64,000 nucleotides of DNA, from NCBI GenBank assembly GCA_001898855.1, contig MKVN01000016.1:55164-119163 (forward strand). The letters run 5' to 3'. The translations under genes were made by a program, and so were the position numbers. The notes beneath the pieces were generated by a model that worked only from the letters and a program-made list of their open reading frames with translations, did no database searches and had not been told where the DNA came from. Positions 51,370-59,729 of the stretch are shown here, piece after piece. This DNA is from Micrococcales bacterium 73-13. Its GTDB lineage: Bacteria > Actinomycetota > Actinomycetes > Actinomycetales > Microbacteriaceae. The first letter of the stretch is position 1. The number at the start of each line of letters is the position of its first letter.

Positions 51370-52392
51370 GTGACCTCCGATCGCAACCGCGCCTGGATCG
51401 TCGAGCGGCCCGTCGTCGGCGAGTACTCGCCCGACTGCCTGCGGCTCGCCGAGCGCCCGGTCCCCGAGCCGGGCGATGGCGAGGTCCTCGTGCGCACCCT
51501 GCTCGTCTCGATCGACCCGACGACGCGCAACTGGCTCACGCTCGACCCCGCGAAGCAGTTCATCCCGTTCGGCGTCGGGGACCCGGTGCTCAGCGCGAAC
51601 GTCGGCATCGTCGTCGAGTCGCGGCATCCCGACTACGCGGTCGGCGACACCGTGCGCGGCCACTGGGGGATCGCCGACTACGGCGTCGCCGTGCCGTTCA
51701 CGCTCGAGCGGCTCGACGCCGAGGGCGTCCCCGACGAGGCGCAGCTCTCGGCCTTCTCCCACGTCGGGCGGGCCGCCGCGGTCGGCCTGCTCTGGGCTGC
51801 GGAGCTGCGGGACGGCGACACCGTCGTCGTCTCCGGGGCCGCCGGCGCGACCGGCTCGATCGCGGTGCAGCTCGCGAAGTCGCGCGGCCACCGCGTCGTC
51901 GCGATCGCGGGCGGTGCGGAGAAGACCGCCTACTGCCGATCGATCGGCGCCGACGAGGCGATCGACTACCGGTCCGAGGACGTCGCGGAGCGGCTCGTAG
52001 CGCTCGTGCCCGAGGGCGTCGACCTCTACTTCGACAACGTCGGTGGCCCGATCCTCGACGCGGTGCTCGCGAACATGGCGGTCGGCTGCCGGATCGCGAT
52101 CTGCGGGGTCATGTCGCAGTACCAGGTCGAGCGGCCCGAGGACGCCTACGGGGTGCGCAACCTGCCGAACATGCTGTGGAAGCGGGCGACGATCCGCGGC
52201 TTCGTCGTGCCCGACGCGGGGCCGGAGCGGCTCGCCGAGTACGACCGCCTGCTGCGCGAGCTCCACGCGAGCGGCCGGCTGCGCGTGCGCGCCCACATCC
52301 TCGACGGGCTCGAGAGCGCGGCGGCGGCGGTCGGCATCAACTACGCCGGGGCGAACGAGGGCAAGCTCATGGTCCGCGTCTCGGACCGCTGA
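51370..52392 (+). CDS. NADP-dependent MDR-family oxidoreductase (CurA/PTGR-like)
   Basis: 340-aa zinc-free medium-chain reductase related to curcumin reductase and prostaglandin/leukotriene reductases. Landmarks: LLVSIDPTTRNWL, the GAAGATGSIAVQLAKSRGHRV cofactor loop, and LYFDNVGGPILDAVLANM. Such enzymes reduce or re-oxidise the double bond conjugated to a carbonyl. The start is set at GTG 51370, where GGGAG lies 8 nt upstream; the in-frame TTG at 51295 falls inside the operator and would add a nonsense N-terminus. It leads a run with an SDR and an LLM gene. Confidence 0.87.
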   Translation: MTSDRNRAWIVERPVVGEYSPDCLRLAERPVPEPGDGEVLVRTLLVSIDPTTRNWLTLDPAKQFIPFGVGDPVLSANVGIVVESRHPDYAVGDTVRGHWGIADYGVAVPFTLERLDAEGVPDEAQLSAFSHVGRAAAVGLLWAAELRDGDTVVVSGAAGATGSIAVQLAKSRGHRVVAIAGGAEKTAYCRSIGADEAIDYRSEDVAERLVALVPEGVDLYFDNVGGPILDAVLANMAVGCRIAICGVMSQYQVERPEDAYGVRNLPNMLWKRATIRGFVVPDAGPERLAEYDRLLRELHASGRLRVRAHILDGLESAAAAVGINYAGANEGKLMVRVSDR

Positions 52393-52417
52393 ACGACCGC
52401 AGAACGAAGGAGCTCGC

Positions 52418-53176
52418 ATGACGCAGCGATTCACCGACCGGGTCGTCCTCGTGACGGGCGGCGCGGGAGGGATCGGGGCCGCGACGGGGCGCGCCTTCGC
52501 CGCCGAGGGCGCGATCGTCGCGCTCGCGGACCGCGATCTCGCGGGTGCCGAGGCGACCGCCGCGGCGATCATCGCGGCCGGCGGCCGGGCGAGCGCCCAC
52601 GCCGTCGACATCGCGGACGAGGACTCGGTCGACGCGCTCGTCGCGGGCGTCGTCGCCGAGCACGGCGGGCTCCACATCGCGTTCAACAATGCCGGAGTGC
52701 CGACGCCGATCCTGCCGACCTTCGACGAGCTCACGCCCGAGATCTGGCGGAACGTCATCGACGTCAACCTCACCGGCACCTACCTCTGCATGCGCGCCGA
52801 GGTGCTGGCGCTGCGCGCCTCCGGCGGCACCGCGATCGTGAACACGGCCTCGATCCAGTCGCTGCGCGCCTCGGCCGGCCAGGCGGGCTACATCGCGAGC
52901 AAGCACGGCGTCGCGGGCCTCACCAAGGCCGTCGCGCTCGACGTGATCGGCGACGGCATCCGGGTGAACGCGGTCTGCCCCGGCTTCATCATGACGCCGA
53001 TGATGGCCCCCGCGGTCGCCGTCCCCGAGGTCAAGGCGTTCCTCGAGGAGAAGGCGCCGATCCACCGCATCGCCGAGGCGGAGGAGGTCGCCCGAGCGGT
53101 CCTCTTCCTCGCCTCGGACGAGGCGTCGTACTGCGTCGGCTCGCTGCTCAGCGTCGACGGCGGACTCGCGATCTAG
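52418..53176 (+). CDS. SDR oxidoreductase
   Basis: 252-aa classical SDR: TGGAGGIGAATGR cofactor loop, FNNAGVPT, NTAS serine, YIASKHG active site, and CPGFIMTPM. AAGGAG at the usual distance before the ATG, 25 bp after the CurA-like gene and 11 bp before the LLM gene, so the three form an operon. Closest in type to glucose/levodione dehydrogenase-like SDRs; the substrate is not identifiable. Confidence 0.85.
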   Translation: MTQRFTDRVVLVTGGAGGIGAATGRAFAAEGAIVALADRDLAGAEATAAAIIAAGGRASAHAVDIADEDSVDALVAGVVAEHGGLHIAFNNAGVPTPILPTFDELTPEIWRNVIDVNLTGTYLCMRAEVLALRASGGTAIVNTASIQSLRASAGQAGYIASKHGVAGLTKAVALDVIGDGIRVNAVCPGFIMTPMMAPAVAVPEVKAFLEEKAPIHRIAEAEEVARAVLFLASDEASYCVGSLLSVDGGLAI

Positions 53177-53187
53177 GAGGACCTGCG

Positions 53188-54099
53188 ATGCGCATCTCGG
53201 TACTCATCGGCGCTCAGGGCGAGGGCATCGAGCGGCTGCTGGAGGCTGCGGTCGCCTGCGACGAGGCCGGAGTCGACGGGATCTGGTACGGCCAGTTCCT
53301 CGGCTACGACGCCCCGACGCTCGCGCTGGCCGCGGCGGCCCGCACCGAGCGGCTGATGCCGGGCGTGAGCGTCGTCGTGGCCCGGCCCCGCCATCCCATC
53401 GCGGTCGCCGCGCAGGCGCACACGGTCAACGCGATGAGCGGCGGACGCTTCCGCCTCGGCGTGGGGCTCTCGCACCGCTCGACCATCGAGGGCATCTACG
53501 GCCTCGACTTCCCCTCGCCGGGCAGGTACCTCCGCGAGTACCTGCGAGTGCTGCGCGAGCTCATCGAGCTGAGGCCCGTCGACTTCGACGGCGAGTTCGT
53601 CCACGCGCACGGTCAGCTCGGCATCCCGGAGGCCATGCCGCTGCCGCTGTACACGGGCGCCCTCGGGCCGCTCGCGCTCGAGGCGACCGGCGAGTTCGCC
53701 GACGGCACCGTGACCTACCTCGCCGGTCCCCGCACGATCGAGGAGCACGTCGTGCCGCGGCTGCTCGTCGGCGCGGCCCGCTCCGGTCGGCCCCGCCCCG
53801 AGCTCGTCGCCTGCGTCCCGGTCATGGCGACCGACGAGCCGGACGCGATCACGCCGCGGCTGCACGAGTTCACCCGCTTCCACGCCAGCCTGCCGGAGTA
53901 CCAGCAGATCATCGAGCGAGAGGGCCTCGCCCATCCCGGCGACATGGGCCTGATCGGCGGCGGCGAGACCCTGGTCGCCGGCGCGCGGCGGCTCCGCGAC
54001 GCCGGCGCGACCGAGCTCGGTGCGGCGCTGTTCGGCGACCGGGAGGAGCAGCTGCGCACGATCCGGGCGCTCGGCGAGGTCGCGGCCGCCCTGCGCTGA
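53188..54099 (+). CDS. Luciferase-like / F420-dependent oxidoreductase
   Basis: 303-aa LLM-fold protein. MRISVLIGAQGEGIERLLE start, DGIWYGQFLGYDAPTLAL, LMPGVSVVVARPRHPIAVAAQA and GGRFRLGVGLSH, the latter typical of actinobacterial F420-dependent LLM enzymes. AGGAGG precedes the ATG. Last gene of the CurA-SDR-LLM operon. F420 use is inferred from the family; FMN cannot be excluded. Confidence 0.82.
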   Translation: MRISVLIGAQGEGIERLLEAAVACDEAGVDGIWYGQFLGYDAPTLALAAAARTERLMPGVSVVVARPRHPIAVAAQAHTVNAMSGGRFRLGVGLSHRSTIEGIYGLDFPSPGRYLREYLRVLRELIELRPVDFDGEFVHAHGQLGIPEAMPLPLYTGALGPLALEATGEFADGTVTYLAGPRTIEEHVVPRLLVGAARSGRPRPELVACVPVMATDEPDAITPRLHEFTRFHASLPEYQQIIEREGLAHPGDMGLIGGGETLVAGARRLRDAGATELGAALFGDREEQLRTIRALGEVAAALR

Positions 54100-54135
54100 G
54101 AGGGCGAGCGCGGCCTCGACGCGGGCCGCGACCGC

Positions 54136-55518
54136 TCACCCGGCGTTCGCGGGGTGCGGGATCGTCTCGACGTCGAAGTCGCGGTTGTTGACCGCGTCGA
54201 GGTACGGGTACCGCGCGACGCGGGCCCGGATCCGCTTCTGCGGGCCGTCCGGCTGGCCCCAGAGCACGACGAGCCCGGTGCCCTCCTCCGCGAGCGCGGG
54301 CTCGATGAAGGCGAGCGAGATCATCCGCCGGTAGCCCATGCTCGTCGCCCGGCCGGTCGTGATCCCGACCTCGCGGTCGCCGTCGAGGACGAGGTCGGCG
54401 CGGAAGCCCATCGTCCGGAACTGCCCGGTCCGCTCGTCGAAGGTCCCCGAGTCGAACTGGATCTCGGCGGGCCGGTCGAACTGGTCGTAGACCGGTCCCT
54501 CGCGGTACTGCGAGGCCCAGACGTCGGCGATGTCCTCGCCGTCCCACTCGAGGGTCACGACCTGGCGCGGCGGCGCCTCGGAGAGCCGGCGCGCGGCCTC
54601 CTTGCCGACGAAGTCGTGGTCCCAGTCGATGCGGTCGCCCCAGCCCGCGTCGAAGGGCGTGAGGTACCGCTTCGCCGCGTCGGTGCCGGCGCTGCCGAGG
54701 AGGCGCGGGCGGTCGGCGAAGAAGCCGGCCCCCGGGCGCGCGTCGAGCCACGCGGCGAAGTCCGGGGTCTCGTACCACGGGTAGGGGAAGTGGTAGTAGG
54801 CCTGGGGGAAGCCGTCCTCGGTGTGGTTGAGCATGTACGCCCACTTGCCCTGCCGGACGAGGCCGTACGGCGCGCCCGCGGCACGGATCGCCTGGTACAC
54901 GGCGTGCGCGTCGGGGAATGCGCCGTGCACCTCGTACGAGAGCGTCCCGGCCATGCCGAGCCGGAGGATGCGCACCGGGCGGCCTTCGATCGAGGACTCG
55001 CGGTGGCGGGCGAACGCGATGTCGTGGAGGTCCTCGCCGGTCGCCCGCTCGAGGATCTCGAGCGAGCGCGGGCCGGCGACCTGGAACAGGAAGACCTGGC
55101 CGGTGACGTTCTCCCCCACCGCGTCGTACGCGCCGGACTCGAAGGCCCAGTCGATCGCGGGGCTGAGCCAGGTGGCGAGGTACTCCTCCTCGCCGGTGCG
55201 CATGACGACGCCGTCCGCGAGGATGCGGCCCTCGTCGTCGAGCATGATGCCGTGCCGGATGCCGCCGACGCGCAGCCGGCTGAAGTCGTTGACGAAGCGG
55301 TCCTCGAAGAACCGCCGGGCGCCCGGCCCCGTGATCCGGTACGTCGGCGAGATGCCGAGCGAGGCGCCGAGGTAGGCGCTATCCTTCCAGGCGGTCGACT
55401 CGTGGCGCCAGCCGGTGAACTCCATCGCGGCGATCATCGGGCCGGTCTGGCCGTAGCTGAGCACGTCGGCGGCCCAGGGGAAGCTCGGCTCGAAGGGCGG
55501 GAACGGGATCTCGGTCAT
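54136..55518 (-). CDS. GcvT/LigM-like aminomethyltransferase-fold protein, putative O-demethylase (copy 2)
   Basis: 460-aa tetrahydrofolate-binding fold protein related to LigM/DesA and DmdA-type demethylases and to the copy at 33137-34483. Landmarks: EFTGWRHESTAWKDSAYLG, RHGIMLDDEGRILADGV, NDFSRLRVGG, YGLVRQGKWAYMLNHTEDG and DWDHDFVGKEAARRL. Divergent from a TetR gene across a TATTT-N17-AAATA repeat region rather than the GntR operator, so it is probably under TetR control. A methoxy-aromatic substrate is inferred. Confidence 0.77.
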   Translation of the reverse strand: MTEIPFPPFEPSFPWAADVLSYGQTGPMIAAMEFTGWRHESTAWKDSAYLGASLGISPTYRITGPGARRFFEDRFVNDFSRLRVGGIRHGIMLDDEGRILADGVVMRTGEEEYLATWLSPAIDWAFESGAYDAVGENVTGQVFLFQVAGPRSLEILERATGEDLHDIAFARHRESSIEGRPVRILRLGMAGTLSYEVHGAFPDAHAVYQAIRAAGAPYGLVRQGKWAYMLNHTEDGFPQAYYHFPYPWYETPDFAAWLDARPGAGFFADRPRLLGSAGTDAAKRYLTPFDAGWGDRIDWDHDFVGKEAARRLSEAPPRQVVTLEWDGEDIADVWASQYREGPVYDQFDRPAEIQFDSGTFDERTGQFRTMGFRADLVLDGDREVGITTGRATSMGYRRMISLAFIEPALAEEGTGLVVLWGQPDGPQKRIRARVARYPYLDAVNNRDFDVETIPHPANAG

Positions 55519-55559
55519 GGTGAACCCTTCTGCCGCGTCGACGGTGACGCGGCGATCAA

Positions 55560-55586
55560 TATTTACGCGACACTATCTCACAAATA
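55560..55586. promoter_or_regulatory. Candidate TetR operator between the GcvT-like gene and tetR 1
   Basis: TATTT (55560-55564) and AAATA (55582-55586) flank a GACACTATCTCAC core. The arrangement resembles the stronger site at 57493-57520, which lies before the second TetR gene. Confidence 0.45.
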
Positions 55587-55630
55587 GTCGATTGGGAAGG
55601 GCCGCTCGCGGAGCGCTATAGCCTGAGCCG

Positions 55631-56239
55631 ATGAAGCGAGAGCGCGGCAGACCGCGGGCGACGACCCACGCGGCGATCGTCGAGGCCGCGTTCGAGCTGT
55701 TCCGCGAGGTCGGCTTCGAGTCGGTGACGATGCCGATGATCGCCGCCCGCGCCGGGATCGGCCGGGCCACCGTGTTCCACTACTTCTCGAACAAGGCGGA
55801 GATCCTCTGGTACACCCAGACCGACACGACCGAGGAGTTCCGCACGAACCTCGCGGCGCAGCCGGCGGGCGTCGACCTCGCCGACGGCGCGTTCGCGGCG
55901 TACGCCGGCATCTGGTCGACGCACGCCGACGAGATCGCGATCGGCAAGGAGATGGTCCGCACCATCGAGACCTCGTCGCCCGAGTCGACCGGGAAGTGGC
56001 GGGCGTACGAGACCTGGTCGGGTCTCGTGCACGACTACGTGATGGCGCGCACCGGACTGCCTGCGACCGACACCGCCGCCCGGGCCGTCGCGATGGCGAT
56101 CTGGGCCGCGATCTGGTCCGCGGCGACCGAGTTCGCCCTCACCGACTCCGACTCGATCGACGAGCACCTCGCGAGGGCTCGCGCGGCGATCGGGGGCGCG
56201 GACCCCCGCGTCGGGGCACGCGGGGGCCTCGCGATCTGA
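55631..56239 (+). CDS. TetR-family regulator (copy 1)
   Basis: 202-aa repressor. N-terminal helix-turn-helix: AAFELFREVGFESVTMPMIAARAGIGRATVFHYFSNKAEI. The ligand-binding domain follows. Paralogue of the TetR at 57566-58150 (shared MKRERGRPxAxT, TEEFRxNLAAQP and DSDSIDxHLARARxAI). ATG 55631 has no ribosome-binding site and a TATAGC box 8 nt upstream, so it is leaderless. Divergent from the GcvT-like gene, convergent with the HsaA-like gene (2 bp apart). Confidence 0.87.
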   Translation: MKRERGRPRATTHAAIVEAAFELFREVGFESVTMPMIAARAGIGRATVFHYFSNKAEILWYTQTDTTEEFRTNLAAQPAGVDLADGAFAAYAGIWSTHADEIAIGKEMVRTIETSSPESTGKWRAYETWSGLVHDYVMARTGLPATDTAARAVAMAIWAAIWSAATEFALTDSDSIDEHLARARAAIGGADPRVGARGGLAI

Positions 56240-56241
56240 GC

Positions 56242-57444
56242 TCAGCCCTCCGCGGCCGGCTTCGTCGCGGCGGCGAGGTACTGCACCGAGGCCTGCCGCC
56301 AGTTGAGCGTGACGTGGTGAGCGAGCATCTCCACGTCGCGCTTCGCGCGCGAGACCGGGTGCGCCGGGTTGCCGGTCTTCGCGCCGATGAGCGCGGCGAT
56401 GCGGTTGACGGCGCCCACCGCGGTCCTCGTCACGAGGGAGTAGTTGCGGTTCCAGGTCGCCAGGTCGAGCTCCGACGACGGCACCCGCTGCCGGGTCCGC
56501 TCCGCGATGTCGCGGCTCTGTCGCTCGACCAGGCACCTCGCCATGAGGACGTCGCCGGAGGCCTGCGCGAACTCGCTCGCCGCGTAGTCCTGGTCGGCCA
56601 GCCGGTAGTCGCCGCCGAGGGCGTGCGCGACCCGGGTGCTCGACGCCGCGTGCTCCGCGAAGTGGTCGACCGCGGCGATCGCGGCGCCGACGGCGACGCC
56701 GGCGAACTCGAACTTGCCGTACGAGGGGAACGTCGTGTGGAGCATGTCGAACGTCGGGTGCAGCTCGCGCGACGCGACCCAGCCCTCCTGGAGCGCGGGG
56801 AAGGACAGCACGTGGCGCTTCGGGACGAACACGTCCTCCAGGACCTTCGTGCGGCTGCCGGTCCCGCGCATCCCGGTGGGGAACCAGTCGTCGACGGTCG
56901 TCGCCAGGGCGTTCGGGACGATGATGACGTGCGGCTCGCCCCGCTCGCCGATCGGGATGACGAAGACGAGCCAGGTCGAGAAGTCGGAGCCGCTGCAGAA
57001 CGCCCACGACCCGCTCACGCGGTAGCCTCCATCGACCCCCTCGACCTTCGCCCTGGGGTTGAATCCGGTGTAGCCGGCGAGCGTCGCGTAGGAGTCGGTG
57101 CCCCACACCTCGTCCTGCACCTCCTCGGGGTAGCAGAGGAACAGGCTGTTGTCGGCGTCGAGGATCGAGAACACCCAGGCGGTCGAGGCGCAGCCCTGCG
57201 CGAGCGTCATCGTCACCCGTGCGTGCACCTCCTCGGTGAGCTCGAGCCCGCCGTACTTCTTCGGCTTGAGGATGTGGAAGAAGCCGCTGTCCTCCATCCG
57301 GCGGTAGATGTCGTCCGAGATCCGCCGCTCCTCGTCCGTCCTGACCGCGAGCGCGCGCAGCACCGGGACGAAGTCCTCGGCATCGCGGACGACGTCCTCG
57401 GCGGTCCGGTTCCGGGTCGGCGGCTGGCGGTTCTGATCGTCCAT
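56242..57444 (-). CDS. HsaA/acyl-CoA-dehydrogenase-fold flavin monooxygenase
   Basis: 400-aa group D flavin monooxygenase. The acyl-CoA dehydrogenase fold is used here with reduced flavin and O2 (HsaA, 4-hydroxyphenylacetate hydroxylase C2 and the like). Typical: FHILKPKKYGGLELTEEVHA, GCASTAWVFSILDADN, GYRVSGSWAFCSGSDFSTW and WFPTGMRGTGSRTKVLEDVFVP. No acyl-CoA catalytic Glu is evident. GGGGAG precedes ATG 57444. Divergent from tetR 2 over a strong palindrome, so likely TetR-controlled. It needs a flavin reductase, perhaps HpaC. Confidence 0.82.
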   Translation of the reverse strand: MDDQNRQPPTRNRTAEDVVRDAEDFVPVLRALAVRTDEERRISDDIYRRMEDSGFFHILKPKKYGGLELTEEVHARVTMTLAQGCASTAWVFSILDADNSLFLCYPEEVQDEVWGTDSYATLAGYTGFNPRAKVEGVDGGYRVSGSWAFCSGSDFSTWLVFVIPIGERGEPHVIIVPNALATTVDDWFPTGMRGTGSRTKVLEDVFVPKRHVLSFPALQEGWVASRELHPTFDMLHTTFPSYGKFEFAGVAVGAAIAAVDHFAEHAASSTRVAHALGGDYRLADQDYAASEFAQASGDVLMARCLVERQSRDIAERTRQRVPSSELDLATWNRNYSLVTRTAVGAVNRIAALIGAKTGNPAHPVSRAKRDVEMLAHHVTLNWRQASVQYLAAATKPAAEG

Positions 57445-57492
57445 CGGTGCTCCCCTTCGAGCGATGCCGTCCGTGACGGCGGCAGGTCTGAG

Positions 57493-57520
57493 TATTTTCG
57501 GGACTATAGTCCCATAAATA
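57493..57520. promoter_or_regulatory. TetR operator between the HsaA-like gene and tetR 2
   Basis: A perfect 14-bp palindrome GGGACTATAGTCCC (57500-57513) lies inside TATTT (57493-57497) ... AAATA (57516-57520), in the divergent promoter region. Confidence 0.65.
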
Positions 57521-57565
57521 TTCGCGGTGGCAAAGCGATCGATGGGAACGCCATAGATTGGGACG

Positions 57566-58150
57566 ATGAAGCGCGAACGCGGACGGCCCGTCGCCGCGAC
57601 CGACGAGGCGATCTTCACGGCCGCGTTCGACCTCTTCCGCGAGGTCGGCTTCGAGGCGACGACGATGCCGATGATCGCCGAGCGCGTCGGCATCGGCCGG
57701 TCGACGCTGTTCCGCCGCTTCCCGAACACGACCGCGATCATGTGGTACGCCCGCGCGGAGCTGACCGAGGAGTTCCGTGCGAACCTCGCCGCCCAGCCGG
57801 AGGGCACCGAGCTCGCCGACGGTGCGTTCGCCGCCTACCGCGCCCTCTGGACGGCGCGGCCCGAGCTCGTCGCGAGCGGCAGGGACATGATGCGGATCAT
57901 CGAGACCTCAGGACCGCAGGGCACGATCAAGTGGCAGGCCTACGGCTCATGGGCCGAGCTCGTGCACGGCTATGTCCTCGACCGCACCGGCCTCCCGGAG
58001 ACCGACACGACCGCCCGTGCCGCCGCGATGGCAATCTGGGCCGCGATCTGGGCCGGGGCCGTCGAGTTCGCCCTCGCGGACTCCGACTCGATCGACGCGC
58101 ACCTCGCCCGCGCGCGATCCGCGATCGACGTGCGGCTTCCCTCTCGCTGA
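57566..58150 (+). CDS. TetR-family regulator (copy 2)
   Basis: 194-aa repressor, paralogue of the TetR at 55631-56239, with helix-turn-helix AAFDLFREVGFEATTMPMIAERVGIGRSTLFRRFPNTTAI. The recognition helix differs (GRSTLFRRF against GRATVFHYF), so specificity is probably distinct. It is leaderless (TAGATT 6 nt before ATG). Divergent from the HsaA-like gene and convergent with hpaB copy 3. The operator candidate is at 57493-57520. Confidence 0.87.
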   Translation: MKRERGRPVAATDEAIFTAAFDLFREVGFEATTMPMIAERVGIGRSTLFRRFPNTTAIMWYARAELTEEFRANLAAQPEGTELADGAFAAYRALWTARPELVASGRDMMRIIETSGPQGTIKWQAYGSWAELVHGYVLDRTGLPETDTTARAAAMAIWAAIWAGAVEFALADSDSIDAHLARARSAIDVRLPSR

Positions 58151-58162
58151 GCGCGTCGGCGG

Positions 58163-59641
58163 CTATTCGATCTCGCCGTCCAGGTCGTACTCGGCCATCG
58201 CCTGCTCGACGAAGTCGTCGAGCCTGGCGAGTCCCCCGGTGCGCTCCATCGACTCGACCACGAGCATCCGCACCAGCTCGTGGTTGCCCTGGTAGTTGCG
58301 CTCGTACAGCTCATGACGACCGCCGAACTCGGAGCCGACCGCGTCCCAGAGCAGCTTGAGCGTCTTGACGCGCTCCAGCGCGTCGACCCCGCCCGATCCG
58401 CGCACGTACTTGTCGAGATAGCCGCGGATCTCGGGCGACTTGAAGTCCTTCACCGACGACGGCAGGTAGATGAGCGCCGAGCCGAGATCCTGGAGCACGA
58501 TCTCTCGGACGCGCGCATAGGCCTGCGCCGCGACGGTGCGGTACGCGTTGACCGCGCCGAGGTTCGGGTCGACGCTGCCGGCGGGCCCCTCCTCCGGCGC
58601 GCGGACCATCGCCTCGGTGAGCGACCAGATCATCGAGCGCAGGCCGAGCACCTCGCCGAGCCGGGTCTGCACCCCGCGGAACTCGCTCGTGCCCGTGAGT
58701 CTGAGGGATTTCGCGAGCAGACCCGCGATGAAGTCGAGCTTGACCGCGAGACGGGTCGCGCCGTGCATCGGGAACCGGAGACCGAACGACGGGTTGCCGC
58801 GCAGTCCGATGCCGTTCGCGCCGTAGTGGAAGACGTTCTCCCAGGGGACCTCCACCCGGTCGAGGACGAGGATCGGATCGTTCTCGTCGAAGCGGCTCGA
58901 CAACGGGTGGTCGAAGACCGCTGACGTGCGTCGTACGGTCTGCGCATACGAGGTGCGGCTGATGAGCTTGACCCCTGGAGCGTTCATGGGGACCGCCGCG
59001 ATGATGTCGAAGCGCTTGTCCTTGACCGGCGCACCCGAGTGCGCCACGAAGCCGAGGTGGGTCATCGCCGACCCCGTGGCGACGACCTTGGCGCCCGAGA
59101 GCACGACACCCGAGTCGGTCTCGCGCTCGACGTGCACGACGACGTCGGCGGAGTCCTCGGGGTCGAGGTGGCGGTCGATCGGCGGGTTGACCAGCGCGTG
59201 GTTCCAGTAGAGCAGGCGCTCCTGCGACTCGGCGTACCAGCGGGTCGCGTTCGGCGCGAACTCGCCGTAGAACTCCGTGTTGGAGCCGAGCGTCGCGAGG
59301 AACGAGGCCTTGTAGTCGGGCGTGCGCCCCATCCACCCGTAGCTCATCCGAGCCCAGTGGCTGATCGCGTCCCGCGAGGCGATGAGGTCCTCGGCGCTGC
59401 GCGCGGCCTTGAAGAACGGATGCGTGACGCCGCCGCTGCCGGTGTCCGTCGGGACCGCGGGAAAGCCGCTGGCGGGGTCGTGCACCGCGTCGTACATCCG
59501 CGCGATCCGGCGGATCGAATCCGCGAACGCCGGGTGCTCGGTCACATCGGCGACGCGCTCGCCCTCGAGGTAGACGGTGCGGTCGTCGCGGAGGCTCTCG
59601 ATGTACTCGGCGCCCGTCATCGGGCGGTTGGATTCTGACAC
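58163..59641 (-). CDS. hpaB: HpaB-type flavin-dependent phenol ortho-hydroxylase (copy 3)
   Basis: 492-aa third paralogue, more divergent than copies 1 and 2 (SIRRIARMYDAVHDPASGF; FGLRFPMHGATRLAVK). Active-site Arg106, Tyr110 (GRTPDY) and His148 (NHALVNPPIDRHL) are intact. GTG 59641 follows AAGGAG with good spacing. No flavin reductase lies next to it. Upstream is an IclR gene in the same direction; no GntR-type operator is visible, so control may be through IclR. Confidence 0.88.
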   Translation of the reverse strand: MSESNRPMTGAEYIESLRDDRTVYLEGERVADVTEHPAFADSIRRIARMYDAVHDPASGFPAVPTDTGSGGVTHPFFKAARSAEDLIASRDAISHWARMSYGWMGRTPDYKASFLATLGSNTEFYGEFAPNATRWYAESQERLLYWNHALVNPPIDRHLDPEDSADVVVHVERETDSGVVLSGAKVVATGSAMTHLGFVAHSGAPVKDKRFDIIAAVPMNAPGVKLISRTSYAQTVRRTSAVFDHPLSSRFDENDPILVLDRVEVPWENVFHYGANGIGLRGNPSFGLRFPMHGATRLAVKLDFIAGLLAKSLRLTGTSEFRGVQTRLGEVLGLRSMIWSLTEAMVRAPEEGPAGSVDPNLGAVNAYRTVAAQAYARVREIVLQDLGSALIYLPSSVKDFKSPEIRGYLDKYVRGSGGVDALERVKTLKLLWDAVGSEFGGRHELYERNYQGNHELVRMLVVESMERTGGLARLDDFVEQAMAEYDLDGEIE

Positions 59642-59729
59642 GGCCTGCTCCTTCGCTGCTCGGGAACAGGCTCCGCGATCGGGGCGGCGACCCTCAATCC
59701 GGCTTCCAACGGATGGAAGCGGAGCGGGC

